Below, in pieces: positions 27,301 through 39,300 of a stretch of 64,000 nucleotides of DNA; the first letter of the stretch is position 1, and every line of letters starts with the position of its first letter. This DNA is from Propionibacteriaceae bacterium. GTDB lineage: Bacteria; Actinomycetota; Actinomycetes; Propionibacteriales; Propionibacteriaceae. Location of the stretch: positions 1-64,000 of the forward strand of contig WRIJ01000001.1 of assembly GCA_009782785.1 (NCBI GenBank), in the 5' to 3' direction. The translations under genes and the position numbers were made by a program. The notes below the pieces were generated by a model. The model searched no databases and was not told the origin of the DNA. It saw only the letters and a list, made by a program, of their open reading frames with translations.

Positions 27301-28248
27301 ATGAGTCAAACCCTGTCAGAGGTTGGTGAATCTGGATTGATTGACCACATCACAGCGGACCTGGTCGCAGGATCACATCAGGTGGTCGGCCCTGGTGATG
27401 ATGCAGCGGTCATCAGCGTCGATGGATCAGTTGTCTTGTCCACTGATGTGATGAATGAGAACGTCCATTTTCGTACTGATTGGTCGAGCGCATCGGATAT
27501 TGGTCATCGCTGTGTTGGTGGCGCATTAGCTGACATTGAAGCAATGGGAGCAGTACCGAGTGGGGTTCTCATTGCTTTATCTGCACCAGCAACGACTGCT
27601 GTGTCTTGGCTCGATGGATTCATCGAAGGGGTGAGGGAAGAAATCGAACCCATCCATGTTTCTTTGCTTGGTGGAGATCTGTCAAGCGCAGCTCAGATTT
27701 CTATTGCTGTCACCGCCGTCGGTGACACTAGGGGGAATCCCATCATCACCCGCGCCGGTGCTCGCGTGGGCGATGTGATCGCCGTCACTGGGCGGTTGGG
27801 TTTCGCTGCTGCAGGGTTGGCGGTGCTTTCTCGAGGATTTCGCTCCCCACGAGTTGTGGTCAATGCCTATCGCCGCCCACAGATTCCTTACGGCGCAGGA
27901 GCAGAGGCAGTACGCCACGGTGTCCATGCCCTCATTGATGTTTCCGACGGTCTTGCTCAAGACCTGGGGCATATAGCAAAAAAATCTGGTGTTATCGCGT
28001 CACTTGATTCGCAGATGCTGATCATTGACGAAACACTCAAGGCTGTCGCCCATGCCACAGGGCAGAACCCCATGGACTTCATGATGGGTGGGGGAGAGGA
28101 CCACGCCTTGGTTGGATGTTTTCCCCCAGGGGGTGTTCCTGTCTCCTGGAAACCTATTGGTGAGGTCAAGGACTGTGCAGACCTTGATCCTGGGGTCCTC
28201 CTCGACTCTCAACCATGGCTCGGAGCCTCGGGGTGGAGCCATTTCTGA
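27301..28248 (+). CDS. thiL: Thiamine-monophosphate kinase
   Basis: GPGDDAAVISVDGSVVLSTDVMNENVHFRTDW; DVSDGLAQDLGHIA; GGGEDHALV. Confidence 0.92.
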   Translation: MSQTLSEVGESGLIDHITADLVAGSHQVVGPGDDAAVISVDGSVVLSTDVMNENVHFRTDWSSASDIGHRCVGGALADIEAMGAVPSGVLIALSAPATTAVSWLDGFIEGVREEIEPIHVSLLGGDLSSAAQISIAVTAVGDTRGNPIITRAGARVGDVIAVTGRLGFAAAGLAVLSRGFRSPRVVVNAYRRPQIPYGAGAEAVRHGVHALIDVSDGLAQDLGHIAKKSGVIASLDSQMLIIDETLKAVAHATGQNPMDFMMGGGEDHALVGCFPPGGVPVSWKPIGEVKDCADLDPGVLLDSQPWLGASGWSHF

Positions 28249-28305
28249 ACGCTCCACGGCGTGGGAGTCAGGGGATAGGGGTGCCAATAGCGTAGTCTCA
28301 CGCGC

Positions 28306-30630
28306 ATGGCGAGTCGTACACCACCCAAGACCCGCGCCCGGAAATCAGCGCCCAAAAAACGCTCTCCGCGCCAGCCCACGGGCTTACTTCCCACGATAGG
28401 TCGTGGGATCAGTGCTACATGGAACTGGGTCGCTGGTGGATTGGGGCGATTGGTTCGCAGTATCGGGCGCAGTGCGTCAGATATCCACCCCGATGTACGA
28501 CGTGATGGTGTGGGGCTGCTCTTTATCATTTTGGGAATCATCTTGTCGGCGGCTTTCTGGTTCCATCTTCCCGGGTCTGTCGGAACAGGACTTCGCGTAG
28601 CCATCACAACAGTGTTTGGTGTGGGAGCTTATGGGCTTCCACTGATCGCCTTCGTGTCGGCAGTCCTCATCTTGCGTCATCGTCAAGGTGGTGGCTCAAG
28701 GCATTTGGTTCTCGGCTGGATTGCGGTGAGTCTCAGCTTTCTGGGTTTGCTTCACATAGCACGCGGGCTTCCCAAACCTGCGGATATGTCGGCTGTGCGA
28801 GGAGCCGGAGGGCTCGTTGGTTATATTGCTTCCTCGATCATTGCCCAACCACTGAGTGTGTGGGTGGCGACACCTGTGCTGCTCATCGTGGGCTTATATG
28901 GTGTTCTTATCTTGGTTGGTCGCCCCCTGGCTGAGATTCTTTCCTCTCTGACTACATGGATCCAAAAACTGCTCTTCCCACAGACCTTGATCACTGGGGA
29001 TCAACCGAAAGACACAGAAGAAGCCTCAGAATCAACACAGGGGTTTCAACCTGAGGATTCCCCGCCGCGCCGTCGTAGCCGTACGCCCTCTGCCCCCAGC
29101 CAAGCAAAGAAGGCACCAGCACCAGACAATACGACCCCCTTGCGCCAAACACCGGTCGTCACCCAGGGAATGGAATACCACCTTCCTAGCCCGTCACTAT
29201 TGGGAGTTGGTACGGTTGCCCAGACCAAGACTCAAGCCAGTGATCACACAGTGGCTGCGCTCCAAGAGGTGTTCCGCGAATTCGACATCGATGCTGAGGT
29301 CACTGGATATTCCCGAGGCCCCACAGTCACCAGGTATGAAGTAGAGCTCGGGCCTGCAGTGAAAGTGGAGAAGGTGACCGCGCTCTCGCGAAATATTGCC
29401 TATGCGGTGGCATCCACAGATGTACTGATCCGTTCCCCGATCCCAGGCAAGTCAGCGATTGGTATTGAGATCCCCAATTCTGACAAGGAGATCGTCTCCT
29501 TGGGTGATGTTTTGCGCTCTGGTCAAGCCCGCAAACAAACCCATCCTCTCACTGTTGCCCTCGGCAAGGATGTTGAAGGTGGATTTGTTGTCGCGAACCT
29601 GGCAACCATGCCCCACCTTCTCGTGGGGGGGACGACTGGTTCAGGCAAATCGAGTTTCATCAATTCAGTCATTGTCTCCATCATGATGAGGGCCACCCCC
29701 GATGAGGTACGCATGCTGCTTGTTGACCCGAAGAGGGTTGAATTGAGTCACTACAGTGGCATCCCTCACTTGGTGACACCTATCATCACCAATTCCAAGA
29801 AGGCTGCTGATGCTTTGCAGTGGGTTGTTCACGAAATGCAACTGCGTTATGACGACTTGCATGCCTTCGGATACCGACACATTGACGACTTCAACAAAGA
29901 CGTACGTTCAAAGAAACTCACCCCTCTTCCTGGCTCGGAAAGGGAACTCACTCCTTATCCCTATTTGTTGGTCATCATCGATGAATTAGCTGATCTCATG
30001 ATGGTCGCTCCGCGTGAGGTGGAAGAATCGGTGGTGCGCATCTTGCAGCTGGCACGGGCGGCCGGAATTCATTTGGTCTTGGCTACCCAGCGTCCGTCAA
30101 CCGATGTTGTTACCGGACTCATTAAAACCAATACTCCAGCACGATTGGCTTTTGCTGCGAGCTCCATGATCGATTCACGAGTAATTCTGGACCAAAGCGG
30201 TGCAGAGAAACTTGTGGGGAGAGGTGATGGGCTCTATCTTCCCCAAGATGCCTCCAAACCTGTGAGAATCCAAGGTGCGTGGGTGTCGGATGATGAGATT
30301 AAATCAATTGTGGCCCATGTCAGTGCTCAAATCCCAGCCCAATATCGTGAGGATATTGTCGATGTTGTTTCCGAGACAAAGACTGTTGCCGAAGATATTG
30401 GTGATGATCTTGACCTTGCCCTTGAGGCGGCACGGCTAGTGGTCAACCTCCAACTCGGATCTACTTCGATGCTTCAACGCAAACTTCGTGTGGGATTCGC
30501 CAAAGCAGGGCGGCTCATGGACATTTTGGAATCTCGCGGGGTTGTCGGACCATCGGAAGGGTCCAAACCGAGAGAGGTTCTGGTGGCTCCTGATCAAATC
30601 GACGAGGTGCTCTCCTGGTTGGAGGGTTAA
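28306..30630 (+). CDS. ftsK: DNA translocase FtsK/SpoIIIE
   Basis: Four N-terminal TM segments; Walker [25 protein letters not shown]-terminal gamma-like winged helix. Confidence 0.95.
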   Translation: MASRTPPKTRARKSAPKKRSPRQPTGLLPTIGRGISATWNWVAGGLGRLVRSIGRSASDIHPDVRRDGVGLLFIILGIILSAAFWFHLPGSVGTGLRVAITTVFGVGAYGLPLIAFVSAVLILRHRQGGGSRHLVLGWIAVSLSFLGLLHIARGLPKPADMSAVRGAGGLVGYIASSIIAQPLSVWVATPVLLIVGLYGVLILVGRPLAEILSSLTTWIQKLLFPQTLITGDQPKDTEEASESTQGFQPEDSPPRRRSRTPSAPSQAKKAPAPDNTTPLRQTPVVTQGMEYHLPSPSLLGVGTVAQTKTQASDHTVAALQEVFREFDIDAEVTGYSRGPTVTRYEVELGPAVKVEKVTALSRNIAYAVASTDVLIRSPIPGKSAIGIEIPNSDKEIVSLGDVLRSGQARKQTHPLTVALGKDVEGGFVVANLATMPHLLVGGTTGSGKSSFINSVIVSIMMRATPDEVRMLLVDPKRVELSHYSGIPHLVTPIITNSKKAADALQWVVHEMQLRYDDLHAFGYRHIDDFNKDVRSKKLTPLPGSERELTPYPYLLVIIDELADLMMVAPREVEESVVRILQLARAAGIHLVLATQRPSTDVVTGLIKTNTPARLAFAASSMIDSRVILDQSGAEKLVGRGDGLYLPQDASKPVRIQGAWVSDDEIKSIVAHVSAQIPAQYREDIVDVVSETKTVAEDIGDDLDLALEAARLVVNLQLGSTSMLQRKLRVGFAKAGRLMDILESRGVVGPSEGSKPREVLVAPDQIDEVLSWLEG

Positions 30631-31985
30631 TGGCTCCCATACCACTGAGCATCCGTTCCTTGGGTTGTGCCCGCAATGATGTGGATTCTGAAGAACTTGC
30701 AGCACGTTTTGTCGCTGGTGGGTTCACTTTGGTGGACACCGATGATGAAGCTGAGGTGATTGTTGTCAACACTTGTGGTTTCATTGAGGCGGCCAAAACG
30801 GAGTCTATCGACGAACTCTTGAGCGCTAGTGAGCTCAAGACAAAGGCCAAGAAAACCGTGATTGCCACCGGTTGTTTGGCACAGAGGTACGGCCTTGAGC
30901 TCGCAGAGACCCTGGGGGAGGTTGATGGAGTTTTTGGTTTCGACCACTATGAGCAGATTTCTTCCCGCGTACGAGAAATCCTGGAAAGAAAAACTGGTGC
31001 TCCCGGGCACATTGATGCCCGACGCCGTCTGCCTCTCGTGTCGAGGCAACTGCAGGAGGAACCCTCACAGCCTCGGTGGACACCGTCTCGTCGACTCAGG
31101 GTTGAGAATTCACCCATGGCACCGTTAAAAATAGCGACCGGATGCGATCGCCGCTGTTCCTTCTGTGCGATCCCCAGTATTCGTGGGCCTTTCACTTCTC
31201 GGCCAGTGTCAGACATTGTCGATGAAGCGCGGTGGTTAGTTTCCCAGGGGGTCAAGGAACTGTTTCTCGTCTCCGAAAACACGACCTCCTATGGAAAAGA
31301 CATCGGTGGTGTGACCCTGCCCAAGCTGTTGGGTGAACTGGCTCACGTGGATGGTCTTGAGTGGATTCGCCTCAGTTACCTTCAACCAGATGAGGTCAAC
31401 CTCTTGCTGGTGGAAACCATAGCCTCCACCAGCAAGGTTGTCCCGTACTTCGATCTTCCTTTCCAGCACGCATCCAAGAGTGTGTTGGAAAGAATGCGAC
31501 GACGAGGAGACCAAGAGACATACCTGTCACTGTTGTCCGATATCCGTCGTCTCATACCGCACGTGGGCATACGCACTAACGTCATTGTTGGTTTTCCAGG
31601 TGAAACCGAAGAAGATCTGGAGATTCTTACTCAATTTCTGGGTAGTGCCCACTTTGATGCCCTGGGAGTCTTCCCCTACTCCGATGAGGAGGGCACCCAT
31701 GGCGCGTCCCTTCATGGCCACCTTGATGATGATGAGATACGAGCTCGTACTGCTTCAGTGTTAGATTTCTCCGCAGCGGTGATGGCATCGCGAGCACTCG
31801 AGCGCGTCGGGGAGAAGGTCAGTGTTCTGGTTCTCGACGCTGACCATGGATCAGCGACAGGGCGCAGCGAGCAACAGGGCCCCGAAGATGGGCAGAGCTT
31901 GCTTTCCGCTCGATATCGGCCAGGTGACATCGTCGAGGGTGTCATTGATGATACGCAAGGGGTGGACTGGCTGATCCGCGTGTAG
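30630..31985 (+). CDS. rimO: Ribosomal protein uS12 methylthiotransferase
   Basis: SLGCARNDVDSEELA; radical-SAM CDRRCSFC; C-terminal TRAM-like domain; 1-nt overlap with ftsK. Confidence 0.94.
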   Translation: MAPIPLSIRSLGCARNDVDSEELAARFVAGGFTLVDTDDEAEVIVVNTCGFIEAAKTESIDELLSASELKTKAKKTVIATGCLAQRYGLELAETLGEVDGVFGFDHYEQISSRVREILERKTGAPGHIDARRRLPLVSRQLQEEPSQPRWTPSRRLRVENSPMAPLKIATGCDRRCSFCAIPSIRGPFTSRPVSDIVDEARWLVSQGVKELFLVSENTTSYGKDIGGVTLPKLLGELAHVDGLEWIRLSYLQPDEVNLLLVETIASTSKVVPYFDLPFQHASKSVLERMRRRGDQETYLSLLSDIRRLIPHVGIRTNVIVGFPGETEEDLEILTQFLGSAHFDALGVFPYSDEEGTHGASLHGHLDDDEIRARTASVLDFSAAVMASRALERVGEKVSVLVLDADHGSATGRSEQQGPEDGQSLLSARYRPGDIVEGVIDDTQGVDWLIRV

Positions 31986-32037
31986 GATTGCCCCAGATGA
32001 TCGATACGTCATCACCCCACGATGAGATTGGGTATCC

Positions 32038-32712
32038 ATGAACGAGTCCAACACTGTTGTCCCCGTGGTTAACATTCCTAACGCTTTGACCGTCCTTCGT
32101 TTGGCCATGGTTCCACTGTTTGCTTGGATGCTTCTCTCCCATCCGGATAACATCACATGGCGGTGGATGACTACAGCAGTCTTTATCGTGGCCCTGCTCA
32201 CAGATCTGGCAGATGGAGCTATCGCTCGACGAAAGAATCTCATCACGAACTTTGGCAAGCTCTGGGATCCTATCGCCGACAAAGCAATAACAGGCATGGC
32301 CATGATCGGGTTGTCGATCATTGGAGAACTATGGTGGTGGGTGACCATTGTGATCCTCATTCGTGAATGGGGCATCACCATCATGCGCTTCCTCATCGTC
32401 AAATACGGTGTACAAGCTGCTGACCGACTGGGCAAGATGAAGACCTTCTTCCAGACCATCGCCTTGGTCGGTCTGCTTGCTCCGTTTATCTTCCATATGG
32501 AAGAGCTTGTTTCTGGCCCATGGTATATGGTTTGCTTTTTCCTGCATTGGCTCGCGATCATTGCTATGGCTATTGCACTGACACTGACCATTGTCTCGGG
32601 GGTGAACTATGTTTTAGGCGCTTGGAGACTGCGTCAAAACTACCTGGCTACACATCCCCAGGATTCCTCACCCCCCGATAGTGGAGTCAAGAAAAACTCT
32701 GACGATCAGTGA
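32038..32712 (+). CDS. pgsA: CDP-diacylglycerol--glycerol-3-phosphate 3-phosphatidyltransferase
   Basis: CDP-alcohol motif DLADGAIARRKNLITNFGKLWDPIADK. Confidence 0.92.
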   Translation: MNESNTVVPVVNIPNALTVLRLAMVPLFAWMLLSHPDNITWRWMTTAVFIVALLTDLADGAIARRKNLITNFGKLWDPIADKAITGMAMIGLSIIGELWWWVTIVILIREWGITIMRFLIVKYGVQAADRLGKMKTFFQTIALVGLLAPFIFHMEELVSGPWYMVCFFLHWLAIIAMAIALTLTIVSGVNYVLGAWRLRQNYLATHPQDSSPPDSGVKKNSDDQ

Positions 32713-32759
32713 CATGGACTTCCCCTAGGGGTGATGTATCTCCACGGTAGAATAGTGTC

Positions 32760-33047
32760 ATGGCCCATCCGCGTACCTATCTTCTTCGAGAAGCCATGGG
32801 CGAAACCATTCGAGATCTTCGAATTCACCAGGGGCGAACTCTGCGAGAGGTCTCCCAAGAAGCTCAAGTCTCTTTAGGGTATCTTTCTGAGATTGAGCGC
32901 GGCCAGAAGGAAGCCTCCTCTGAGGTCCTCTCTTCTATTGCTGAGGCCTTTTCACTCACTCTCGGAGAGCTCATCTCACAGGTCGCCACCACTGCGCTGG
33001 CCCACGAATCTGAGGCTGTCATCTTTCTTCCACGACTGGCGGCTTGA
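32760..33047 (+). CDS. clgR: XRE-family regulator, ClgR-like
   Basis: GETIRDLRIHQGRTLREVSQEAQVSLGYLSEIERGQKEASSEVLSSI; conserved position upstream of recA in actinobacteria. Confidence 0.85.
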   Translation: MAHPRTYLLREAMGETIRDLRIHQGRTLREVSQEAQVSLGYLSEIERGQKEASSEVLSSIAEAFSLTLGELISQVATTALAHESEAVIFLPRLAA

Positions 33048-33241
33048 TGCGCGAAGCAGAACTTTGGACACGACTCAATGATGTGTTGGGCTGCGATTAT
33101 GCCCCAGCATGGGCAGATTTAGTGGTCATGGCCGATCTTGGTGGGCGGGTAGTCAACGAAGCGATCCAAGCCGGGATTCCCTATAAATCGATCTGGTTGG
33201 CTGTGTGTTCTCAACTTGAATTGCCGGAGAACCTGCGCTGA
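33044..33241 (+). CDS. DUF3046 family small protein
   Basis: ELWTRLNDVLG...VVMADLGGRVVNEAIQAGIPYKSIWLAVC; typical recA-adjacent protein in actinobacteria. Confidence 0.8.
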   Translation: MMREAELWTRLNDVLGCDYAPAWADLVVMADLGGRVVNEAIQAGIPYKSIWLAVCSQLELPENLR

Positions 33242-33271
33242 TACCTCGACACGCCGGAACACCGCCGCGTA

Positions 33272-33289
33272 TTCGAACAGGTGTTCGCT
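33272..33289. promoter_or_regulatory. LexA SOS box upstream of recA
   Basis: ttCGAACaggtGTTCGct: perfect CGAAC-N4-GTTCG palindrome, ~100 nt upstream of recA start. Confidence 0.92.
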
Positions 33290-33304
33290 AGTATGGGCAA
33301 AGAG

Positions 33305-33313
33305 TTATCCACA
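33305..33313 (+). promoter_or_regulatory. Consensus DnaA-box sequence in the recA leader
   Basis: Exact TTATCCACA 16 nt downstream of the SOS box. Confidence 0.4.
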
Positions 33314-33387
33314 GATAGGATCTCCCAGAGCAAAATGTCAGAGGTGGGTCCTATGGTTTACCTAGACGACCAAAAGAAAGGTACGAG

Positions 33388-34428
33388 ATGGCAGCCACTG
33401 ATCGTGAGAAGGCCCTGGAAGCAGCGCTCGCTCAAATTGAGAAACAACACGGTAAAGGGTCCGTGATGAAGCTGGGGGAGAGAACCCAGCAGGCCATTGA
33501 AGTTATTCCCACTGGGTCCATTGCTTTGGATATTGCTCTAGGGATCGGTGGAATACCTCGCGGGCGCATCGTAGAAATCTACGGTCCCGAGTCTTCAGGA
33601 AAGACAACATTAGCTCTGCACATGATTGCCCATGCTCAACAGCTGGGCGGGATCTGTGCCTTCATTGACGCCGAGCATGCCCTCGACCCTGACTATGCTG
33701 CACGACTGGGAGTCAAGACTGAAGAGCTCCTCATCTCCCAACCTGACAATGGGGAACAGGCTCTGGAAATCGCTGATACCTTGGTTCGATCTGGAGCTTT
33801 AGCTTTGTTAGTCATTGATTCTGTGGCTGCTTTGACTCCACGAGCGGAAATCGAAGGCGAAATGGGTGATTCCCATGTTGGTTTGCAAGCCAGGCTCATG
33901 AGCCAAGCCTTGCGCAAGATGGCTGGAGGTTTGGCGAATGCCAAGACAACAGCTATCTTTATCAATCAATTGCGCGAGAAGATCGGTGTCATGTTCGGAT
34001 CACCGGAGACCACCACTGGTGGACGGGCCTTGAAATTCTATTCCTCCGTGCGTCTGGATGTTCGTCGCATTGAAGCCTTGAAGGATGGCACTGATGCCGT
34101 CGGTAATAGAACTCGGGTGAAGGTGGTGAAGAACAAGGTGGCTCCTCCCTTCAAACAAGCCGAGTTCGACATCCTGTATGGGGAAGGAATATCTCGCGAA
34201 GGTGGCTTGATTGACTTAGGTGTTGAGGCAGAGATCATCAGAAAGGCTGGTAGCTGGTTCACCTACGATGGTGAACAGCTAGGCCAGGGTAAAGAGAATG
34301 TGCGAGGTTACTTAAAATCGCATCCAGAGATTGCATTGGAGATCGAAGAAAAGATTCTCTCGTCTTTCGGTGTTCGACAGGCGGTTCCCCAGGGAGTTGA
34401 TCCAGCAACTGGAGAAGTGAGTTTCTAG
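33388..34428 (+). CDS. recA: Recombinase RecA
   Basis: [65 protein letters not shown]. Confidence 0.98.
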   Translation: MAATDREKALEAALAQIEKQHGKGSVMKLGERTQQAIEVIPTGSIALDIALGIGGIPRGRIVEIYGPESSGKTTLALHMIAHAQQLGGICAFIDAEHALDPDYAARLGVKTEELLISQPDNGEQALEIADTLVRSGALALLVIDSVAALTPRAEIEGEMGDSHVGLQARLMSQALRKMAGGLANAKTTAIFINQLREKIGVMFGSPETTTGGRALKFYSSVRLDVRRIEALKDGTDAVGNRTRVKVVKNKVAPPFKQAEFDILYGEGISREGGLIDLGVEAEIIRKAGSWFTYDGEQLGQGKENVRGYLKSHPEIALEIEEKILSSFGVRQAVPQGVDPATGEVSF

Positions 34429-34922
34429 TGTCGAAGCTCACCGACGGTGATCAGGCACATCAGATTGCACTTCGACGTCTGAGTGTTCGCGCACGGTCTT
34501 GTGGAGAGCTTCGCCAGGATTTAATTGACCGCCATGTTGAGGAAAGCCTTGCTGACCAAATTGTTGAACGATGTCTGAGGGCAGGGCTGCTCGATGACAA
34601 GAAATTCGCAGAATCATGGGTGAGTTCTCGCCAGAGAACTAGGTCTATGTCAGCGAAGAATCTACGCAGGGAACTGTCAGCAAAACAGGTGTCTGAGGAC
34701 ATCATCACTGAGGCGATAGCCGGTGGCGAAGATGACATCGTCCTTGCCCTCGATTTTGCAAGGCGCAGAGTCAGTTCCCTGCACCGTTATGACCAAGAGA
34801 CTAAAACTCGACGATTGTCAGGGCAGTTAGAAAGGCGTGGATTCTCCTACTCCGTGATTCGACAAGCTCTCGAGGCTGTTCTTGATGAGCCGGAGATTGG
34901 TATTCTCGACACCGATGAATAA
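34428..34922 (+). CDS. recX: Regulatory protein RecX
   Basis: Overlaps recA stop by 1 nt; [21 protein letters not shown]...[13 protein letters not shown]. Confidence 0.93.
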   Translation: MSKLTDGDQAHQIALRRLSVRARSCGELRQDLIDRHVEESLADQIVERCLRAGLLDDKKFAESWVSSRQRTRSMSAKNLRRELSAKQVSEDIITEAIAGGEDDIVLALDFARRRVSSLHRYDQETKTRRLSGQLERRGFSYSVIRQALEAVLDEPEIGILDTDE

Positions 34923-36342
34923 ACCACACACCTACCAAGTCATTACCTATGGCTGCCAGATGAATGCTCACGATTCCGAGAGGATTGCGGGTCTCCTTGA
35001 TGAAGCCGGGTACCAGCCAGTGGACGAGGGCAAAGATGCAGATATCATTGTCTTTAACACCTGTTCAGTCAGAGAGAATGCTGACAATCGCCTCTATGGA
35101 AACCTGGGACACCTAGCACCGCTCAAGGCAGCCAACCCTGCTATGCAGATTGCTGTGGGCGGATGTATGGCCCAAAAGGACAAGGATCTGGTGATCTCCA
35201 AAGCGCCATGGGTTGACGTGGTGTTCGGCACCCACAACATTGCTCACCTCCCAGCCCTCTTAGATCAAGCTCGCAGCGAAAAGTCTCCCCAGGTTGAGAT
35301 ACTCGATTCACTGGTGACCTTTCCATCCAACCTTCCCACGCGTAGGCAATCTGCCTATAGCGCTTGGGTGACCATTTCAGTGGGGTGTAACAACACCTGC
35401 ACCTTCTGCATCGTGCCCACGGTGCGAGGTAAAGAACTTGATCGCGAAGAAGAAGACATTGTCGGTGAGGTAACAGCGCTCGTTGGTCAAGGAGTCCAAG
35501 AGGTGACCTTGCTGGGTCAAAATGTGAATACCTATGGGGTGGGTAGTGGTCAACCAGATGCCTTTGCGCGATTACTGAGGACTGTGGGCAGTGTGGAAGG
35601 GCTGCAGCGTCTGCGTTTCGCATCCCCACACCCGGCGTACTTCACCGATTCTGTCATCGCTGCTATGGCCGAAACCCCTACTGTGATGCCCAGTTTACAT
35701 ATGCCGTTACAATCAGGTTCTGATGAAGTTTTAAAGAAGATGCGTCGAGCCTATCGCCGTGATCGCTTCATGGACATCATCGCATCAGTGCGCGCCGCTC
35801 TACCCGATGCTGCAGTGACGACCGATGTGATCGTGGGGTTTCCAGGTGAAACAGAACAAGACTTTGAAGCGACCCTCGATATCGTACGCCAAGCACGTTT
35901 CTCGGGAGCCTTCACATTTTTGTATTCACCACGACCAGGTACCGTTGCCGCCACCATGGAGAATCAAGTTCCCCCTGAGGTCGCCCAAGGTCGCTACACC
36001 CAATTGGTGGAATTGCTTGATGAGATTGCCTGGCAGGAGAACAAAACCCTTGTTGGCCACAAGGTGGAGATACTTTTTGCCACGGGTGAGGGTCGCAAGG
36101 ACGAATCGACTCAGCGAATCTCTGGACGAGCGCGAGATAATCGCCTCGTGCACGTGCAACTGCCTCGCCAAGGTGAGATTCCACGCCCCGGTGATCTTGC
36201 TACGACCACTATCACCTATGGTGCTCCCCATCACCTTCTCGCTGATTCTCCCCTAGAAAACTTGATTCGCACTCCAGGCGGGGATGCTTGGGAGTCACTC
36301 CACCAACGAGACGGATCCAGTGCTGCGATCCGCAGTGGGTGA
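34915..36342 (+). CDS. miaB: tRNA-2-methylthio-N6-dimethylallyladenosine synthase
   Basis: [18 protein letters not shown]; radical-SAM CNNTCTFC; starts inside recX. Confidence 0.95.
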   Translation: MNKPHTYQVITYGCQMNAHDSERIAGLLDEAGYQPVDEGKDADIIVFNTCSVRENADNRLYGNLGHLAPLKAANPAMQIAVGGCMAQKDKDLVISKAPWVDVVFGTHNIAHLPALLDQARSEKSPQVEILDSLVTFPSNLPTRRQSAYSAWVTISVGCNNTCTFCIVPTVRGKELDREEEDIVGEVTALVGQGVQEVTLLGQNVNTYGVGSGQPDAFARLLRTVGSVEGLQRLRFASPHPAYFTDSVIAAMAETPTVMPSLHMPLQSGSDEVLKKMRRAYRRDRFMDIIASVRAALPDAAVTTDVIVGFPGETEQDFEATLDIVRQARFSGAFTFLYSPRPGTVAATMENQVPPEVAQGRYTQLVELLDEIAWQENKTLVGHKVEILFATGEGRKDESTQRISGRARDNRLVHVQLPRQGEIPRPGDLATTTITYGAPHHLLADSPLENLIRTPGGDAWESLHQRDGSSAAIRSG

Positions 36343-39300
36343 CCATGGGCAACCCCGGTCAATCGAAGCACGCAGGGAAGGCCTCTGACCGGTTGGCATG
36401 CTTTTCTGCCCCAACAAGGACGTGGTTCACCCAAGAATTGGGGGATCCGACACCGGTACAATCCGACACCTGGGAACAGATCCAACAAGGCAAGCACGCC
36501 CTCGTCATTGCTCCCACGGGCTCAGGAAAGACTCTAGCGGCCTTCCTCCACGCCATCGACACCTTGTTGACCACACCCAGTACAACACCTGGAGTGAAAG
36601 TTCTCTACATCTCTCCGCTGAAGGCCCTGGGTGCTGATGTCGAGCGCAACCTTCATATCCCCTTGCAAGGGATCAAAGACTTGGCAACCCAGATGGGCAC
36701 ACCGACCCATCAGGTCCGTGTTGGAGTGCGCAGTGGTGACACCCCGCAGGCGCAACGCCGAGCTATGGTGATCCATCCACCAGAGATACTGATTACCACC
36801 CCTGAGTCTTTGTTCCTCATGTTGTCCTCCCAAGCCTCAAAAATCCTGACCGGTCTTCACACGGTGATCGTTGATGAGGTTCACTATCTTGCAGGAACCA
36901 AACGTGGAGTGCACCTGGGTGTCAGCCTTGAACGTTTAGAGGAACTCAGCGATGTCGGTGGGTTTCAAAGGATTGGTCTTTCAGCCACGGTGAGACCGGC
37001 ACAAAATGTTGCAAGATTTCTTGTCGGCCCACATCGCGAGGTATCGGTGGTGGAACCAGGAACACCCAAACAGTTCGAATTGGACGTACGGGTGGTCGTT
37101 GACGATATGACGCAATTGCCCAGGAGGGTAGAGGACAGTTCACATGACGACACCCAACCAGACAGAGCAGGGTCTATCTGGCCATTTATTGAAGAAGAGA
37201 TCCTAGAACTCATTGTTCACAGTCGTTCTACGATATGTTTCTGCCACTCCCGAGCTGTCGCTGAGCGCCTGAGTCGCAACCTTCAACAGCTTTACAACAC
37301 CAAGAATCCTGATGATAGTGACACAGTCATTGCACGCACCCACCACGGGTCCTTGTCGGCGGCGGTGCGAGAAGAAGTGGAGGAAGCCCTCAAAGCGGGA
37401 AGCCTGCCGTGCGTGGTGGCGACAAGCACCCTAGAATTGGGCATCGATATGGGGGATGTTGATCTTGTCATTCAAGTAGGTTCCCCCAGCAGCGTTTCTT
37501 CGGGTCTTCAAAGAATTGGTCGAGGAGGCCACCAGGTTGACGCTATCTCTCGGGGTGTGATCTTTCCCTTGTCACAAGCAGATTTGTTGACAACTGCGGT
37601 GGTGGTCGAGCAAATGGCCGCAGGAGACATTGAAGAAATCACACCCATCACGAACCCACTCGATGTCTTGTCCCAGCACTTGGTCTCCATGTGCTTAGAT
37701 CAGCCACAGAAACCAGAGAAATTACTGGATATCCTTCACCGTACAGATAGTTTTGCCCATCTCAGCCGACAGGTGTTGGATGACTGCCTCAACATGCTGA
37801 CCGGTGTCTATCCTAGTGACGATTTCGTCGAACTTCGCCCCCGATTAACCTGGGATGAAACGACCAAGATGCTGAGCGCTCGACCAGGTGCTCGCAGACT
37901 GGTCACTACCTCAGGTGGGACTATTCCTGATCGCGGCCTCTACCCAGTGTTCATGGACACCACTGGCGATACTAAGACATCTGGCAGGGCAACCAGCACC
38001 AGAGTGGGGGAACTTGATGAAGAAATGGTGTACGAAACCCGCATAGGTGAAGTTGTTACCCTCGGAAGCAGTTCGTGGCGGATCACTGACATCACTGCGC
38101 ACCACGTCCTGGTCTCTCCCGCTCCAGGACAGCTAGGAAAGATGCCCTTCTGGAAGGGCGATGATTCACTGTCACGATCAGCTCGCCTTGGTCAAGGAGT
38201 TCAGCAGTTAGTCGAACTCTTAGGGGAAACAACTGATGATAGGTCCGTCGGTGAGCGGGCGAAAGAAAACTCTACCCAGACTCAACTCACTGCCCTCAAT
38301 CGTCGTGCCCAAGATAATCTCCGCGACTATGTCCATTCTCAACGTCAGGTGACGGGCGTACTTCCAGGGGGAACAACCATCGTTATCGAGCGCCACCGTG
38401 ATGAGATGGGGGCTTGGCGAATCTGTGTCCACTGCCCCTTAGGCAGGGATGTGACAAGACCGTGGGCCATGGTGATCCGTGACCGACTTCGTTCAGCTTA
38501 TGGGATAGCACGCGGTGAGGAAATCCCTGTCCTAGCAACCGACGATGGACTCCTGATCAGGTTGGGAGAAATTGAAGATCCTTCCTTTGCCCACTTGTTG
38601 ACCTGCGACGTGAACGATCTTGAGACAATCGTAGGACGCCAGACTCAGCATTCGTCGATGTTTGCTGCTCATTTTCGTCACTGTGCAGCTCGCGCTTTGC
38701 TGCTCCCGCGCCGAGACCCGCACAAGCGAATGCCTCTGTGGCAGCAGAAATTACGATCCCACCATCTCCATTCTGTTGCCGTGCAATATGAAAACTTCCC
38801 CATCATGGTTGAGACATTACGCGAATGCCTCTTTGATGTGTTCGACCTGCCAACATTAGCCACACTCTTCACAGGCATCCTTACCCGGCGCGTACGTCTC
38901 ATAGAAGTGGAAACCCAGACCCCTTCGCCGTTTGCCTCGTCGATGTTGTTTGGTTACATCGGTGATTTCATGTACGACACCGATCAACCCATAGCAGAAA
39001 GAATGACTGCTGCCCACAGCGTTGATCCAGCGCTAGTCGCCAGTCTTCTTGGTGACTCCAGTGGGGAATTACTTGATCCCCAGGCAGTGGAACGCTATGA
39101 GGAGAACCAGCAGTTTCTTAGCCACCGTGTCACCTCACTCGAGGCCCTGTGGGACATGGTGAGAATCTTGGGGCCATTGACTCACCAAGAGTGTTCGGAT
39201 CGTAGTGGAGATGAGTCCCCCCAGTGGATTGATGAACTGCTGGCCACGAGGCGAATTATCCAGGTCAATCGAGGCCCCCACAGTTTTCTTGTCGTCAACC

